The notes under the pieces were generated by a model that saw only the letters and a program-made list of their open reading frames with translations, did no database searches and had not been told where the DNA came from. 64,000 nucleotides of DNA from Eutreptiella sp. 'Long Island Sound 2002' (taxonomy: Eukaryota; Euglenozoa; Euglenophyceae; Eutreptiales; Eutreptiaceae), in NCBI GenBank assembly GCA_964036045.1, contig OZ038384.1:25721000-25784999 (forward strand), in the 5' to 3' direction. The position numbers were made by a program, and so were the translations under genes. Position 1 is the first letter of the stretch. Each line of letters begins with the position of its first letter. Below are positions 21,216 through 30,243 of this stretch, one piece after another.

Positions 21216-22850
21216 TCTCACCTAGACGCGCTGTAACAGCGAATGGCCCCTCCCACAAGGGAAGAAGCTTATCATCTCCGTCCAGGGTGGTTTCGGATTT
21301 TCGAAGCCAAACTCGATCATCGACTTCAAAATTGTGGAGGTTTTTTCGGCCTTGATTCTGGACCCAAAGCCAGTCAGCTTGATGCTTATCGATTAATTTC
21401 GAGACAGTTCTTTCTTCTCGTTGGATTTCGTCCAAAAACAACGAAGCATCTTTACAAGGGCGAGGATTATTCAACGGCATGTTCCACCAACACTTCTTTC
21501 GTCCAAAGACAATTTCATTTGGAGAAAGGCCATGGTACAAAGGCGTGTTGTGGTAACGGCGAAGCAATGCGAATAGAACTTCAAGCCAATGGAAGTCTTT
21601 CTCACTGGCGAGCTCCTTACGAAGCATATTTATTATAGAGCGGCCGGCTCTTTCGCCAGGCAGCGCTCGATGTGAGTGGATTTCACATCTCAGGTGGTGG
21701 ATTCCAAGGCGAGCACATAATTCCTTCCACCATTCGGAGGTGTACTCTTTGCCTGAGTCCGTAACCACCTCGAATGGGACGTCCCAACCTCCCATCCAGG
21801 TCTGCGCGCACCATTTGGCGGCAGCCTTGCCAGTCATTGACTCGACGTTGCAAGGCAACACCTGAATGTAGCCAGAATGACGGCATTGTAGAAGGAGCAC
21901 TCCATTGACCTTTTTGTTGGTCCAATGGCACTCTTCGTCGTCGAGTTCACCAAGATGGAAAAAATCACTGGTGACTCTGTTAAAGAGGCGCTCCGGAATA
22001 GGGTGCGGCCTCAGATGGCCGTGCTTCTTCGCGCTGGGGGGCGTCGAGACAGCACATTGGGCACATCCGGCGGCTACTTTCATACAATGAGTATATAGCC
22101 TTGAGCGGAACAACCTATGTTTAATCATCGACCATAATCTACGGCCATGTGCGTGGGGGGACTCCCATTTGTGCCACCAGTTTAACACTCGGGGGGCCAG
22201 GGCGTCTGGTACGCACAATTTACCCTCCATCCACAGCTTCCCCCCATCCAACGAATATTCAGCATAAATTCCATCCTTGTGAGCATCTTTGGATTTGAGA
22301 TTCTCAAAGACCTCTTTAAACATGGAATCATGCAGATAATCGTTCGTCCAGTCACGGATGATCAGGGAATCTTTCGGCAGGGGTGGAGTTTTGGCCCGAT
22401 CTCGACGCTTAATGCCCTGAATCAACCGAAATCCACTTACAGGTCGGGTATACTCGAACCGTTTCACACTCCCTGAGGAGGGATCGGTGACTTTCTCCAC
22501 GACTTTCAGTGATTTGGTGACGATCTCATGGGCATGCGCCGGATCTGAGAAGGCCGTGATATCATTACACGGTAATGCATGCTGTTTAACAGAGCATTGC
22601 ATGCATTCACGTCGAATGAGCTTTTTTTCTTCTTGATCCCACTCGATTACGACGTGGCGGTCCTGCTCCGTACCATGGATGTTGGTACTTTGCAGCCCCT
22701 CTGAAGCGGGGTAAGCCCATCGGCTCAGAGCATCCGCTACCGTGTTGTGTTTTCCAGGCAAATACGACACATGGAGGTCAAACAGACTTAGAAATTCATG
22801 CCATCTGGCCCGTCGACCAGCTGGGCTCGCGACAGTATCAATGTGTTTTC
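21121..22850 (-). CDS. gypsy-2 Pol: end of RNase H and integrase
   Basis: Continues RNase H after the one-base loss near 22845: the RRARWHEFLSLFD and PGKHNTVADALSRWAYP blocks match gypsy-1 closely. Integrase follows. Its zinc-binding part is altered (HKWESPHAHGRR ... CMKVAAGCAQC). The DDE core shows Asp in TSDFFHLG (near 21955), Asp in EVVTDSGKEY (near 21760) and Glu in ALPGERAGRS (near 21650). A GPF-type terminal block (LWEGPFAV, near 21255) precedes the chromodomain frame. The frame change near 21210 separates it from the chromodomain. Confidence 0.88.
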
Positions 22851-25808
22851 TGTGGCCCAATACTCCAGAGATCGATGATCCGTCAGGACCTCGACTCGAT
22901 TGGTGCCAACCCACGATTGGTACTTCTTCAGAGCGCAGATTATGGCATACGTCTCTTGCTCACGCGGTGACCATTGCATCTGGCGTGGAGCTAGCTTCCG
23001 AGACCAAAATGCAAGAGGGTAATGATCACCTGTGGCTTCATCAACCTGTTCAAGGACAGCTCCGATCGCGTACCTAGAAGCGTCGGTTCTTATGTAGAAG
23101 GGTCGGTCGAATTTCGGCACATGCAACGTGGCGACTTCGCAGAGGGCCGCCTTCAAGTGATGGAAGGCCTCCTCGCACTCGTCAGTCCACTTGACACGAA
23201 CCTTTGAACCTGCCTTGCCCGCATCTCTCCCTACCTTCAATAGTTCAGTGAGGGGGGCAGCAAATTTGGCATAATTCGGCACAAAAGTGTGGTAAAAATT
23301 GCAACAACCCAGGAATCCTCTCAATTTCGTGATCGTCTCAGGGCGCTTCCACTTCTGAATAGCGACGAGCTTCCCTGGACTGGGTCGTCGGGTGCCATTC
23401 TCAAGGAGAGAACCACAAAATTCGACTGATTTTAAAAATAGTTTTCCCTTCTTTGGCCCACAAATCAGCTGATTGGCATCAAGAATGTCCAAAACCTGGT
23501 TCAGCTGCTTTTCATGTAGGGCCACCAGCTCAGCTTCGGTCAGTCCCTCCCCCTCTGTCGCGATGATTATGTCATCTATGTACACACTCACGAAGGCACG
23601 AAGGTCAGGATGAGCTGTAAAAAGCACATCCTCCATCATTCTTTGAAAAAACGAAGGGGCGTTCTTCAGGCCCATGGGCATGACCGTCCACTGGACTGGG
23701 CCACATGGCGTGCACATACAGGTGAGAGGTCGGCTGTCCTTCCTCAACGGCATTTGGTGAAAGCCGTGACGGAGATCCAGCACAGAAAACAAACGACCTC
23801 TTGCCCTCTTGGCGATTTCCTCCTCAATGAGGGGCAGGGGGTGTGAATCCGCCTTGGTTTCGGCGTTGAGGTTGCGAAAATCAACAACCATTCGCCAACC
23901 ATCAATAGTGTTCTGGTCTGCAGGCGGCGGCTTCGGGACTGTGAAGGGTGCACAGCACCACTCGCTGGTCATACAACCCTCAAGCCAACCAAATTCCCTG
24001 AGATTTCTCTCGATGATTCTTCTGAGTATCTCATGTTTCTGTCCATGGTTCTCATAAGGACGCTGTTTCTTCGCCTTGTACCCTTCACGAAGCTCGATGA
24101 AGGCTTCACCGAACTGCCCACGGACAGGGGGGTTCTTGATCAACTTCCCCGAAAGGGTTGTGTCCTTCCGTTCCTCAAAAATCTTGTCTCTTTTCTTGGA
24201 ACACAACTCAGTGTCCACCTGATCGCCAGGAATTACTGTCGAAAAAACTTTGGCGATTTCTTCGGCCTTGGCAGGAAGAATCTTCTTACGGATGTCCCTA
24301 AAAAGGTCCGTATCAACTGCCTCTTGTAGATAGGTGGGTCGAGTGTCGACATTCCAGAGATTCTCTTCGTGATCCAGCTCCTCGAAAGGATCTATGAAAG
24401 CTTCCACACGGGGTTTTTCATAAAAAACTCTGAATTTGCGGCGCGAAGAAAATTTTTTTGTCGTCCGTGCGCCGTAGATTCTTTTGGATGTAGATCGTAT
24501 TGGGGAAGAGGGAGACGAGGCGGATCCATTTGACGTTGGATCATCTTCGGCATCTGACGGACAAAAATCAGAAAAAATAGATTCATCATCAGTACCACGC
24601 TCAACCTCAGATTCAGACCAAACACAGGAATCAGTATTAGAATCAGCAGAATCAGAGTCAGAAAGCTTTCCATCCACCAGGAATGCAAGCAAACTCCAGG
24701 GCCGCTGTGGCAGGGGACCTGTGTCGTCCCTGGCATACAGCTTAATCTTCCTGGGAAGTTCGATGTAATCTACACAAATGTCTTGCAATTCCTGAAACCA
24801 AGGCTTGTCGTCCCACAAGGGCACAACTAAAATCGCCTGGGTTTTATCTTGCTTGATTTTGTGGATGACCTGCAGGATTAAGTGAAACGGAGGATTAATC
24901 CATAACTTCTTGTCCCATTTATGGGTCCAAGCGTCGCGAAAGTGCTTGTCAAAGCGCTTGTTCTCGCAGTTAGCAAAGTCATCATACTGTGGCCAAAAGG
25001 AATGGTGTTCATAAAAATATTCACAAATTGTATCGCGCCATTTGTCGACAACTCTGTAGGATGAAGAGTGCCAGCGCGAAGGGCGTCGTGGCTGTGAGTC
25101 CCTACGAAGACATTCTAACTCTCGGGAGTAATCGACACTCCCATTCACCTCTGCAATGGTGACATCTTCGCCAAACTTTGGTGTAACCTTTTGCTTCAAA
25201 AATTCTTCTGCACTTTTAAACCCTGCGTGCAGAAAACGAAATTCAGGACGCTCCAAGGGACCTGACTCCAGCAAAAAACAACGCCGATGACCTACGGGCG
25301 CCACCCTGTTCTTGCGAAGCCAAGGATGGCCCAAGTAAAGGTCATACTTTATGTCGGCACGATAGAAGTAGCCATCCTTAAGGATAACTTCCTCCACATT
25401 GCCTTCTTCCCAAAGGTCTTGAGCGACCAAATGAGTGGATATATAACAACCGCGTTGCCCACCTGCGAGAGAATGTCCAGAAACTCCCTCGAGGGTAATA
25501 GGATGAGGCGAATCAAACACGCAGTCGTCAGGCAAAAAGGAATTGGATTGGAGATTTACCTCCGATCCATTGTCACACAAACAAGTGGCGAGGTGGAAAT
25601 TGCCCTTGCAATCAGAGACCCACAGCTTTGTGACAAACTGACGGGCCCTGTGCTTGGACTGTACACCAACCTCGTCCACTACAACAGAAGGATCCGCTGC
25701 CGGATCCAGGGGAGAGGAGACAAGCGACCCTACATCAAGTAGTGGTCGAGAAGGAATTTGGGGATCATGCCTGAAATCGCCTGGGGAGGGGCGATTTTCG
25801 TGGCTCCA
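22788..25808 (-). CDS. pol: gypsy-2 Pol: protease, Dam-like segment, RT, RNase H
   Basis: Open from the codon after TAG 25809-25811; the first Met is at 25679. The protease has DNG in place of DTG/DSG (CLCDNGSEVN, near 25570). A ~120-residue block (about 25060-24690) contains FWPQYDDFA, then WINPPF, then ILVVPLWDDKPW. The NPPF motif and the Trp/Pro spacing resemble phage-type Dam N6-adenine methyltransferases. An acidic Ser-rich linker (24670-24540) precedes RT, which has WRMVVDFRNLN, FSVLDLRHGFHQM and catalytic VYIDDIIIA (about 23570). RNase H starts at YIRTDASRYAIG (about 23085). A missing base in an A run near 22845 shifts the frame within RNase H; the last ~15 codons are out of frame. Confidence 0.9.
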   Translation of the reverse strand, partial: WSHENRPSPGDFRHDPQIPSRPLLDVGSLVSSPLDPAADPSVVVDEVGVQSKHRARQFVTKLWVSDCKGNFHLATCLCDNGSEVNLQSNSFLPDDCVFDSPHPITLEGVSGHSLAGGQRGCYISTHLVAQDLWEEGNVEEVILKDGYFYRADIKYDLYLGHPWLRKNRVAPVGHRRCFLLESGPLERPEFRFLHAGFKSAEEFLKQKVTPKFGEDVTIAEVNGSVDYSRELECLRRDSQPRRPSRWHSSSYRVVDKWRDTICEYFYEHHSFWPQYDDFANCENKRFDKHFRDAWTHKWDKKLWINPPFHLILQVIHKIKQDKTQAILVVPLWDDKPWFQELQDICVDYIELPRKIKLYARDDTGPLPQRPWSLLAFLVDGKLSDSDSADSNTDSCVWSESEVERGTDDESIFSDFCPSDAEDDPTSNGSASSPSSPIRSTSKRIYGARTTKKFSSRRKFRVFYEKPRVEAFIDPFEELDHEENLWNVDTRPTYLQEAVDTDLFRDIRKKILPAKAEEIAKVFSTVIPGDQVDTELCSKKRDKIFEERKDTTLSGKLIKNPPVRGQFGEAFIELREGYKAKKQRPYENHGQKHEILRRIIERNLREFGWLEGCMTSEWCCAPFTVPKPPPADQNTIDGWRMVVDFRNLNAETKADSHPLPLIEEEIAKRARGRLFSVLDLRHGFHQMPLRKDSRPLTCMCTPCGPVQWTVMPMGLKNAPSFFQRMMEDVLFTAHPDLRAFVSVYIDDIIIATEGEGLTEAELVALHEKQLNQVLDILDANQLICGPKKGKLFLKSVEFCGSLLENGTRRPSPGKLVAIQKWKRPETITKLRGFLGCCNFYHTFVPNYAKFAAPLTELLKVGRDAGKAGSKVRVKWTDECEEAFHHLKAALCEVATLHVPKFDRPFYIRTDASRYAIGAVLEQVDEATGDHYPLAFWSRKLAPRQMQWSPREQETYAIICALKKYQSWVGTNRVEVLTDHRSLEYWATENTLILSRAQLVDGPDGMNF

Positions 25809-25811
25809 CTA
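25809..25811 (-). promoter_or_regulatory. In-frame amber between gag and pol of gypsy-2
   Basis: GCC TAG TGG AGC C, with the same frame open on both sides. It matches the gypsy-1 junction in position, stop codon and following bases (WGG AGC C), so it is a candidate readthrough signal, not a random stop. Confidence 0.5.
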
Positions 25812-26640
25812 GGCGTTCTGACCTCCAGTGGCTGCATTAACATTATGGACACACCCTGATTCGTCGACCCACTCATCTTGGAGCGGATCATCTGCTGGAT
25901 TCAAGGCATTTTCAACGTAATCTCGGTCCGCATCGGACACCTGATCTGCACCTGAGACCTGATCCACACGATGGTTGCCCTTTCCACGTCCACGGCCACG
26001 GCCGCCGGATGATGGACCTCCACCGTCGCCACGCCCTCTGCCCTTACCAGAGGAAGGGGTTCCCGAAGGATTTCCCTTACCTTTACCCTGGAATCCTAGA
26101 GCATTTCCCTTGTTTGCACCGGATTGAGGGGTTTGGCCTGGATTTCGATTTCCGCCTCCGGCGTTGCTATTGGGATTTTTCTGGCCGTTCGGCTGCCCAC
26201 GGGAGCCGGATGGAGTCCGATTTCCTGTGCCTTGGGACCCGCCAGGGCCTCCAGGATTTTTGTTTCCACCGGAGGGGGTCGGATTCCCTTTTCCAGCCTT
26301 CCCACCGTGCACCTGTCTGTCATTCCTGTCTGAATTCTGCGAATTACTGATATTTTCACCAATCACCTTGTGATCGTAAGGAGACCATCGGTGATTATCC
26401 GTAGAATGCGTCTTAGCTCGGTTCGTAGAACCTAAAAGAAGGCAGATGCTACAGTGCTGCTGATCATTCCGGGTGTCATTCACCTTTTTATTGCCCTTTT
26501 GGGCCCCATTTTGGGTGTTTTGCTGGGTATTCTTGTTTCCCCCAAGACCCTCATGGAAATTCTGGTTGGCGGTGTCGGCGAGCCGCTCAACCTCCTCCCA
26601 GAGTTCCTTCGGGGTGTACGAAAACACCCAGTTTTTGGGC
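25809..26640 (-). CDS. gypsy-2 Gag C-terminus (nucleocapsid)
   Basis: A 272-aa frame that continues gag after a +1 shift near 26640. It begins in helical sequence (YTPKELWEEVERLADTAN), followed by a Cys/His cluster (CSIC ... THSTDNH, near 26450-26400) and a long Gly/Asn/Pro/Ser tail with RGRGRGKG-type RGG-like repeats (26330-25980). That composition is typical of RNA-binding nucleocapsids. It ends at TAG 25809-25811. Whether the +1 shift is programmed or a mutation cannot be told from one copy. Confidence 0.75.
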
Positions 26641-28842
26641 CCTCAGGCGATGGCCATGGAAGCTGACTCCCCTGTTGAGGACTTGGACAAACAAGTCCCG
26701 ATCCTCGTGTTCTTGAAACTTGATTTTCCACGTCTCCTCAGTGAATTTCACCTTGGAGAAGGACGTGGGGGAGCACTTTTGAAGTGCCTCCCTGACGGAA
26801 AACTTGTTGGCAGAGGCATCGAAGCCTTCCACCTCCGCCCACCAGGTCTTGACCTTTTCTTCGGACTGTTTGTTCCGAAGGGTGGCGGCAGTTTCTGAGG
26901 GGATCTTGTCAAAAATCAGACTTTTCAGCTCGGCACTAGAAAATTTTTCGCCTGAATGTTCAGCTTCTTCCACTAAATTCCAGAACCGCTGTTTCTTGTC
27001 TTGCACTTCGTGCAAAATTAATCGCGAGAATGAAGGAAAATTCTTCAACATTTGGTGGTAGTGGTCCTCTGGCAGCCGGGATCCACGTACCTCCAACTGT
27101 TCCCACACCTCATCAAAGGTAAGGGGGGAACTTGTATCCTCGCGATCACTCCAAGTCCTGAGCCAAGTGTTGGCCGGCGCTCCCTCAAGGCAATCCAAGA
27201 GGGCCATCAGGAACTGATCATCTTGGAGTTTTTGAGTCTTAACCCACAGTTTAAATTCCCGTTGGAACTGAGGCCAACGTCGGGGGTTCCCATTATACTT
27301 CGGTTGCTTGGCAACCTGACGAAGTCGCAAAGAAGTAGGATTAAGAAGCGAATCCAGCCCAACACCGGCCGTAATGGCAGACACCTTGGCGGCATCATTC
27401 GCCACACCAGCTCTGGCGAGGGTCTGGGCGAGCAACAGCTGGGCTAAGGCATTGGAGTCAGCAGCAGGAGGGGCAGTACGGGAGGCAGTTCGCTTGGCAT
27501 TCTGAGCCTCAGTCCTAGCCTTCGCTGTCCTACTCTCAGAACGAGAGATTTTAACTCTTTCCTTTAGCTTGGTCCTGCTGATCCTTGCATCGGTGGTCCT
27601 GGAGTCCACCGAAGGGGCACTTGAAAAAATTTCTGTCGCCTCCTCCGATGGCTCTGTTGCTTGTTCCACCGATGAGGCGCCCTCAGACAGCATGTGCGTC
27701 TTGAAAAGATGTTTTATTCCCAGCGTTTGAATGATGAGGTGCATTTGATCTTTGAGCAATTGGAGCTCAGCATCTCGCTGGAATCTGCAGGAGCATTTGG
27801 CAGGACAGTACATGCCGTGTCCTGAAGGGCCTGAGCAGGCTGTCGGACCGCTGATCTCGGTGGTCCGCAGCCAGGAGTCCACTTGGGGAGCTCCTTCAGC
27901 CCTGATTTCCAGGCTTGCCTGCCTGGCCGCCTCTAAAATTCCCTCCCCAACCGCGGCGGCTAGATCGTCGCGGATGGAAACAGGGGGATGAGGGGCGGAG
28001 GGCCCGGGAACAGGTGCGCAGCCCTTCTCCTTCGGGAAGGGGCTTGCCTCCCAGATCTGCAAAAAATTGGCAAAAGAGTCATCTTCTTGAGAACGCCACC
28101 ACATCCTGGTATTAATTTCGTCCTGAAGGAGGAAAAAATATTCCGTTAAAAAATCAGAGGCGATTCTTTCTTGTTCGATCAGCTTAGACGAGGCTAAGTA
28201 ACAAAGGGCCTCAAGGCTCTCAAGGTTACGGGTCACTTCTGAGGACAAATGGTCGTCCCAGTGTGCCCAAGAGGCTGGTCGATTATAGCTAGGTACCTCA
28301 CTTGGACCGCCCATCTCAATGTCGTTCAGATCGGCGTCCGTGGTCTCAAATGTTGGAAATGCGTAAGGAATGTTGGTACCTGTCAGCTCCGTAAGCTCCA
28401 CCGGAGCATTGCCATCGTCGTAGGCCGGCGGATTCCAGCTGCTCGATGGCCAGTTTCGACTGGGATTATGGTAATCTGGGTACCCACAGCTGCTGATGAG
28501 CGCCCTTCTTGGGCAGCTTGGACTTGCGCAAGGCATTCCTCTCAAGGCCTCGTTCGCACAGCACCAAGGCAGTGTAATCGTTACTTCTCCAGAAGCGGCG
28601 AGATCTACGGGGCCGTACTGGGGAGCGGGCTGTGGATGGGACGCCACTGAAGCAACATTCAGGTAGCCTCTGCTACCATGAAAGTGCTGCCCTAGGTCGT
28701 TGATGGTGCCGGAGGGCTCAGGGCCGGCAAGACCGGGGGGGCAGGCACGCGAGGAGTCGACCTGAACGCTGCTGTTAGGGGCAGAACCGGATACACGGAC
28801 ACCAACGGAGGCAAGAGCGGCGACAACGGAGGCAAGATCCAT
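26587..28842 (-). CDS. gag: gypsy-2 Gag (capsid part), starts inside the 5' LTR
   Basis: A 751-aa frame starting at ATG 28840-28842, 164 nt upstream of the LTR end and about 65 nt downstream of the likely transcription start implied by the TATA box. The first ~55 residues are LTR-encoded. The primer-binding site is read as His-Gly-Ser-Arg-Gly. Residues of about 400-470 are basic and Ala-rich. The retroviral-type capsid/retrotrans-gag region is around residues 495-700 (NGNPRRWPQFQREFKLWV ... LLDCLEGAPANTWL). The biologically meaningful frame leaves this ORF near 26640 at AAA-C-TGG; the last ~15 codons are out of frame. Confidence 0.85.
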   Translation of the reverse strand: MDLASVVAALASVGVRVSGSAPNSSVQVDSSRACPPGLAGPEPSGTINDLGQHFHGSRGYLNVASVASHPQPAPQYGPVDLAASGEVTITLPWCCANEALRGMPCASPSCPRRALISSCGYPDYHNPSRNWPSSSWNPPAYDDGNAPVELTELTGTNIPYAFPTFETTDADLNDIEMGGPSEVPSYNRPASWAHWDDHLSSEVTRNLESLEALCYLASSKLIEQERIASDFLTEYFFLLQDEINTRMWWRSQEDDSFANFLQIWEASPFPKEKGCAPVPGPSAPHPPVSIRDDLAAAVGEGILEAARQASLEIRAEGAPQVDSWLRTTEISGPTACSGPSGHGMYCPAKCSCRFQRDAELQLLKDQMHLIIQTLGIKHLFKTHMLSEGASSVEQATEPSEEATEIFSSAPSVDSRTTDARISRTKLKERVKISRSESRTAKARTEAQNAKRTASRTAPPAADSNALAQLLLAQTLARAGVANDAAKVSAITAGVGLDSLLNPTSLRLRQVAKQPKYNGNPRRWPQFQREFKLWVKTQKLQDDQFLMALLDCLEGAPANTWLRTWSDREDTSSPLTFDEVWEQLEVRGSRLPEDHYHQMLKNFPSFSRLILHEVQDKKQRFWNLVEEAEHSGEKFSSAELKSLIFDKIPSETAATLRNKQSEEKVKTWWAEVEGFDASANKFSVREALQKCSPTSFSKVKFTEETWKIKFQEHEDRDLFVQVLNRGVSFHGHRLRAQKLGVFVHPEGTLGGG
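28667..28678 (-). promoter_or_regulatory. gypsy-2 primer-binding site, initiator tRNA-Met
   Basis: TGGTAGCAGAGG on the - strand, directly adjacent to the 5' LTR end. It is complementary to the same tRNA 3' end as in gypsy-1 and lies inside the gag reading frame. Confidence 0.92.
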
Positions 28843-29212
28843 GCTGATTGTTATCCGGCAAAAAATCCCAGTCTATGAAGAAAATTGATGCGGATATTCC
28901 TAAGTAAATCTGAGTGTCCATATCTATCTGAAAAGATTTATATAAATCCGATTGTGAAAAAATATTTGGCCGATCTGGCTCGCGCACGCGCGTCAGCGGC
29001 AAATGGCGATTCCGGGTAAATGATCGGAACGCGGCGGATTTACGATGAATGGACCGCGGAATCAGATCCGGCACATCGAAAATATATAGGTCTGATCCTG
29101 AGACTGAGCTGCGGGGCGGCGATTCCGCCGAAGCAGAGAAAATGACCAAAATGTAGCCAATCTGGGGCAGATCTGCTAAAATCTGAGCAGATGGGGGTTA
29201 GCCGCACTTACA
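28679..29212 (-). repeat. gypsy-2 5' LTR (right)
   Basis: 534 bp running TGTAAG...TTTCA in element sense. It contains the TATA box and the gag start codon. About eight substitutions separate it from the left LTR. Confidence 0.94.
28938..28945 (-). promoter_or_regulatory. TATA box of gypsy-2 LTR promoter
   Basis: TATATAAA on the - strand. Transcription about 30 nt downstream (near 28905) would place the gag ATG at 28842 just inside the RNA. Confidence 0.6.
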
Positions 29213-29217
29213 GTGGG
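29213..29217. repeat. gypsy-2 target-site duplication, right
   Basis: GTGGG, identical to 18269-18273. Confidence 0.88.
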
Positions 29218-30243
29218 GCGCGGCCTCCATACTGTTCTGGTGCGCGTTGCTCCCCCACGCTGGTGTGGGCTCGCCTTGCGGCCGCGACCCCCGCGGGAGC
29301 AGGTCCAGCCGCACCTCCTCCCCCCGCGTCGCGGTCCCTTCTGGGGGGGGGGGGGGGCGTCCCCTCGGCTCCGGGGGGGCGGAGGGCCGCTCCTGTGGCT
29401 CCCAAGCTTGGGGGGGGGTGCGTGGGGGGGGGGGCTGGGGGGGCCGCCCCCCCGCCCCCCCGCCCCGTCGGGCGTCAGCCTGCCTTCCGTTGTCTCCGGC
29501 GTGCCCCCCCGGGGTATACTCGCGCCGTGGGGGATGCCGGGCGGCCGCGGGCGTTGGGCGGGGTCCGGTCGGCCACCGACGGGTCAGTGCGGCGGGGGGG
29601 GGGGAGGGGGGCCCTGGTTCGCACCCCCGTCTTCCCGGCCGGCCTCTGATAAGGCCGCTCCGTTTGCGCCGTCCTGGGCGCCGCCGGTCCGCCGTCGGCC
29701 GGCAGCGGGCACGGCGTGCGGGCGCCTGCCTCGGCCGTGGTGCCTCCGCACCCCGGGTGCAGCGGCCTCTTCTGGGGGGGTGCGGGGCCGCCGTTTCTTC
29801 GGTCTGCCTCCGTCCGCTCTGGGGCCTGATTGGGAGGGGGGGGGGGAGTGGGGGGGGCCCTCTGGTCCCCTGGCGCCGCCTCCTGAGGGCCGGGGGGGGG
29901 GCGGCATGGCGGTCCCGGCCCCGGGGGCCAGCCATCGGCTGGGGGGTCGCACCCTTCACCCGCCCCCCTCTTCCTAGAGCCGGACCCTCGTGCAGGCCCT
30001 CGCTGGGGCCCCTCATCCCCCCAGCCATTGTCGCGCGGCGCTGGCCGGCCGGGGGCGGCCGTGAGGGTTAGCGGTCAGCGGTTAGCGGGCTGCGGGGCAG
30101 CAGGTTCCCCCCCGCGCTCGTTGTCTCCGCCCTCCCTCCCGTGGGGGGTGGCGCGCCCTCCTTCGTCCCCCGTACTGTGGGGGGGGCGTGGGTCGGGGGG
30201 CCCGGCTCCCCCGCCCATGTTTTCGTGTGCGCCGTCCGGGCCG

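Larger units (their letters stand above)
18274..29212 (-). mobile_element. gypsy-2: complete Ty3/gypsy chromovirus nested in LINE-A
   Basis: A 10.9-kb element on the - strand. It has 534-bp LTRs (about 98.5% identical by eye), a 5-bp target duplication, a tRNA-Met primer-binding site next to the 5' LTR and a polypurine tract next to the 3' LTR. The order of domains is gag, zinc-binding nucleocapsid, protease, Dam-like segment, RT, RNase H, integrase, chromodomain. The coding region is broken at four places: a +1 shift near 26640, TAG at 25809, a one-base loss near 22845 and a shift near 21210. It is the youngest LTR element by LTR identity. Confidence 0.95.
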
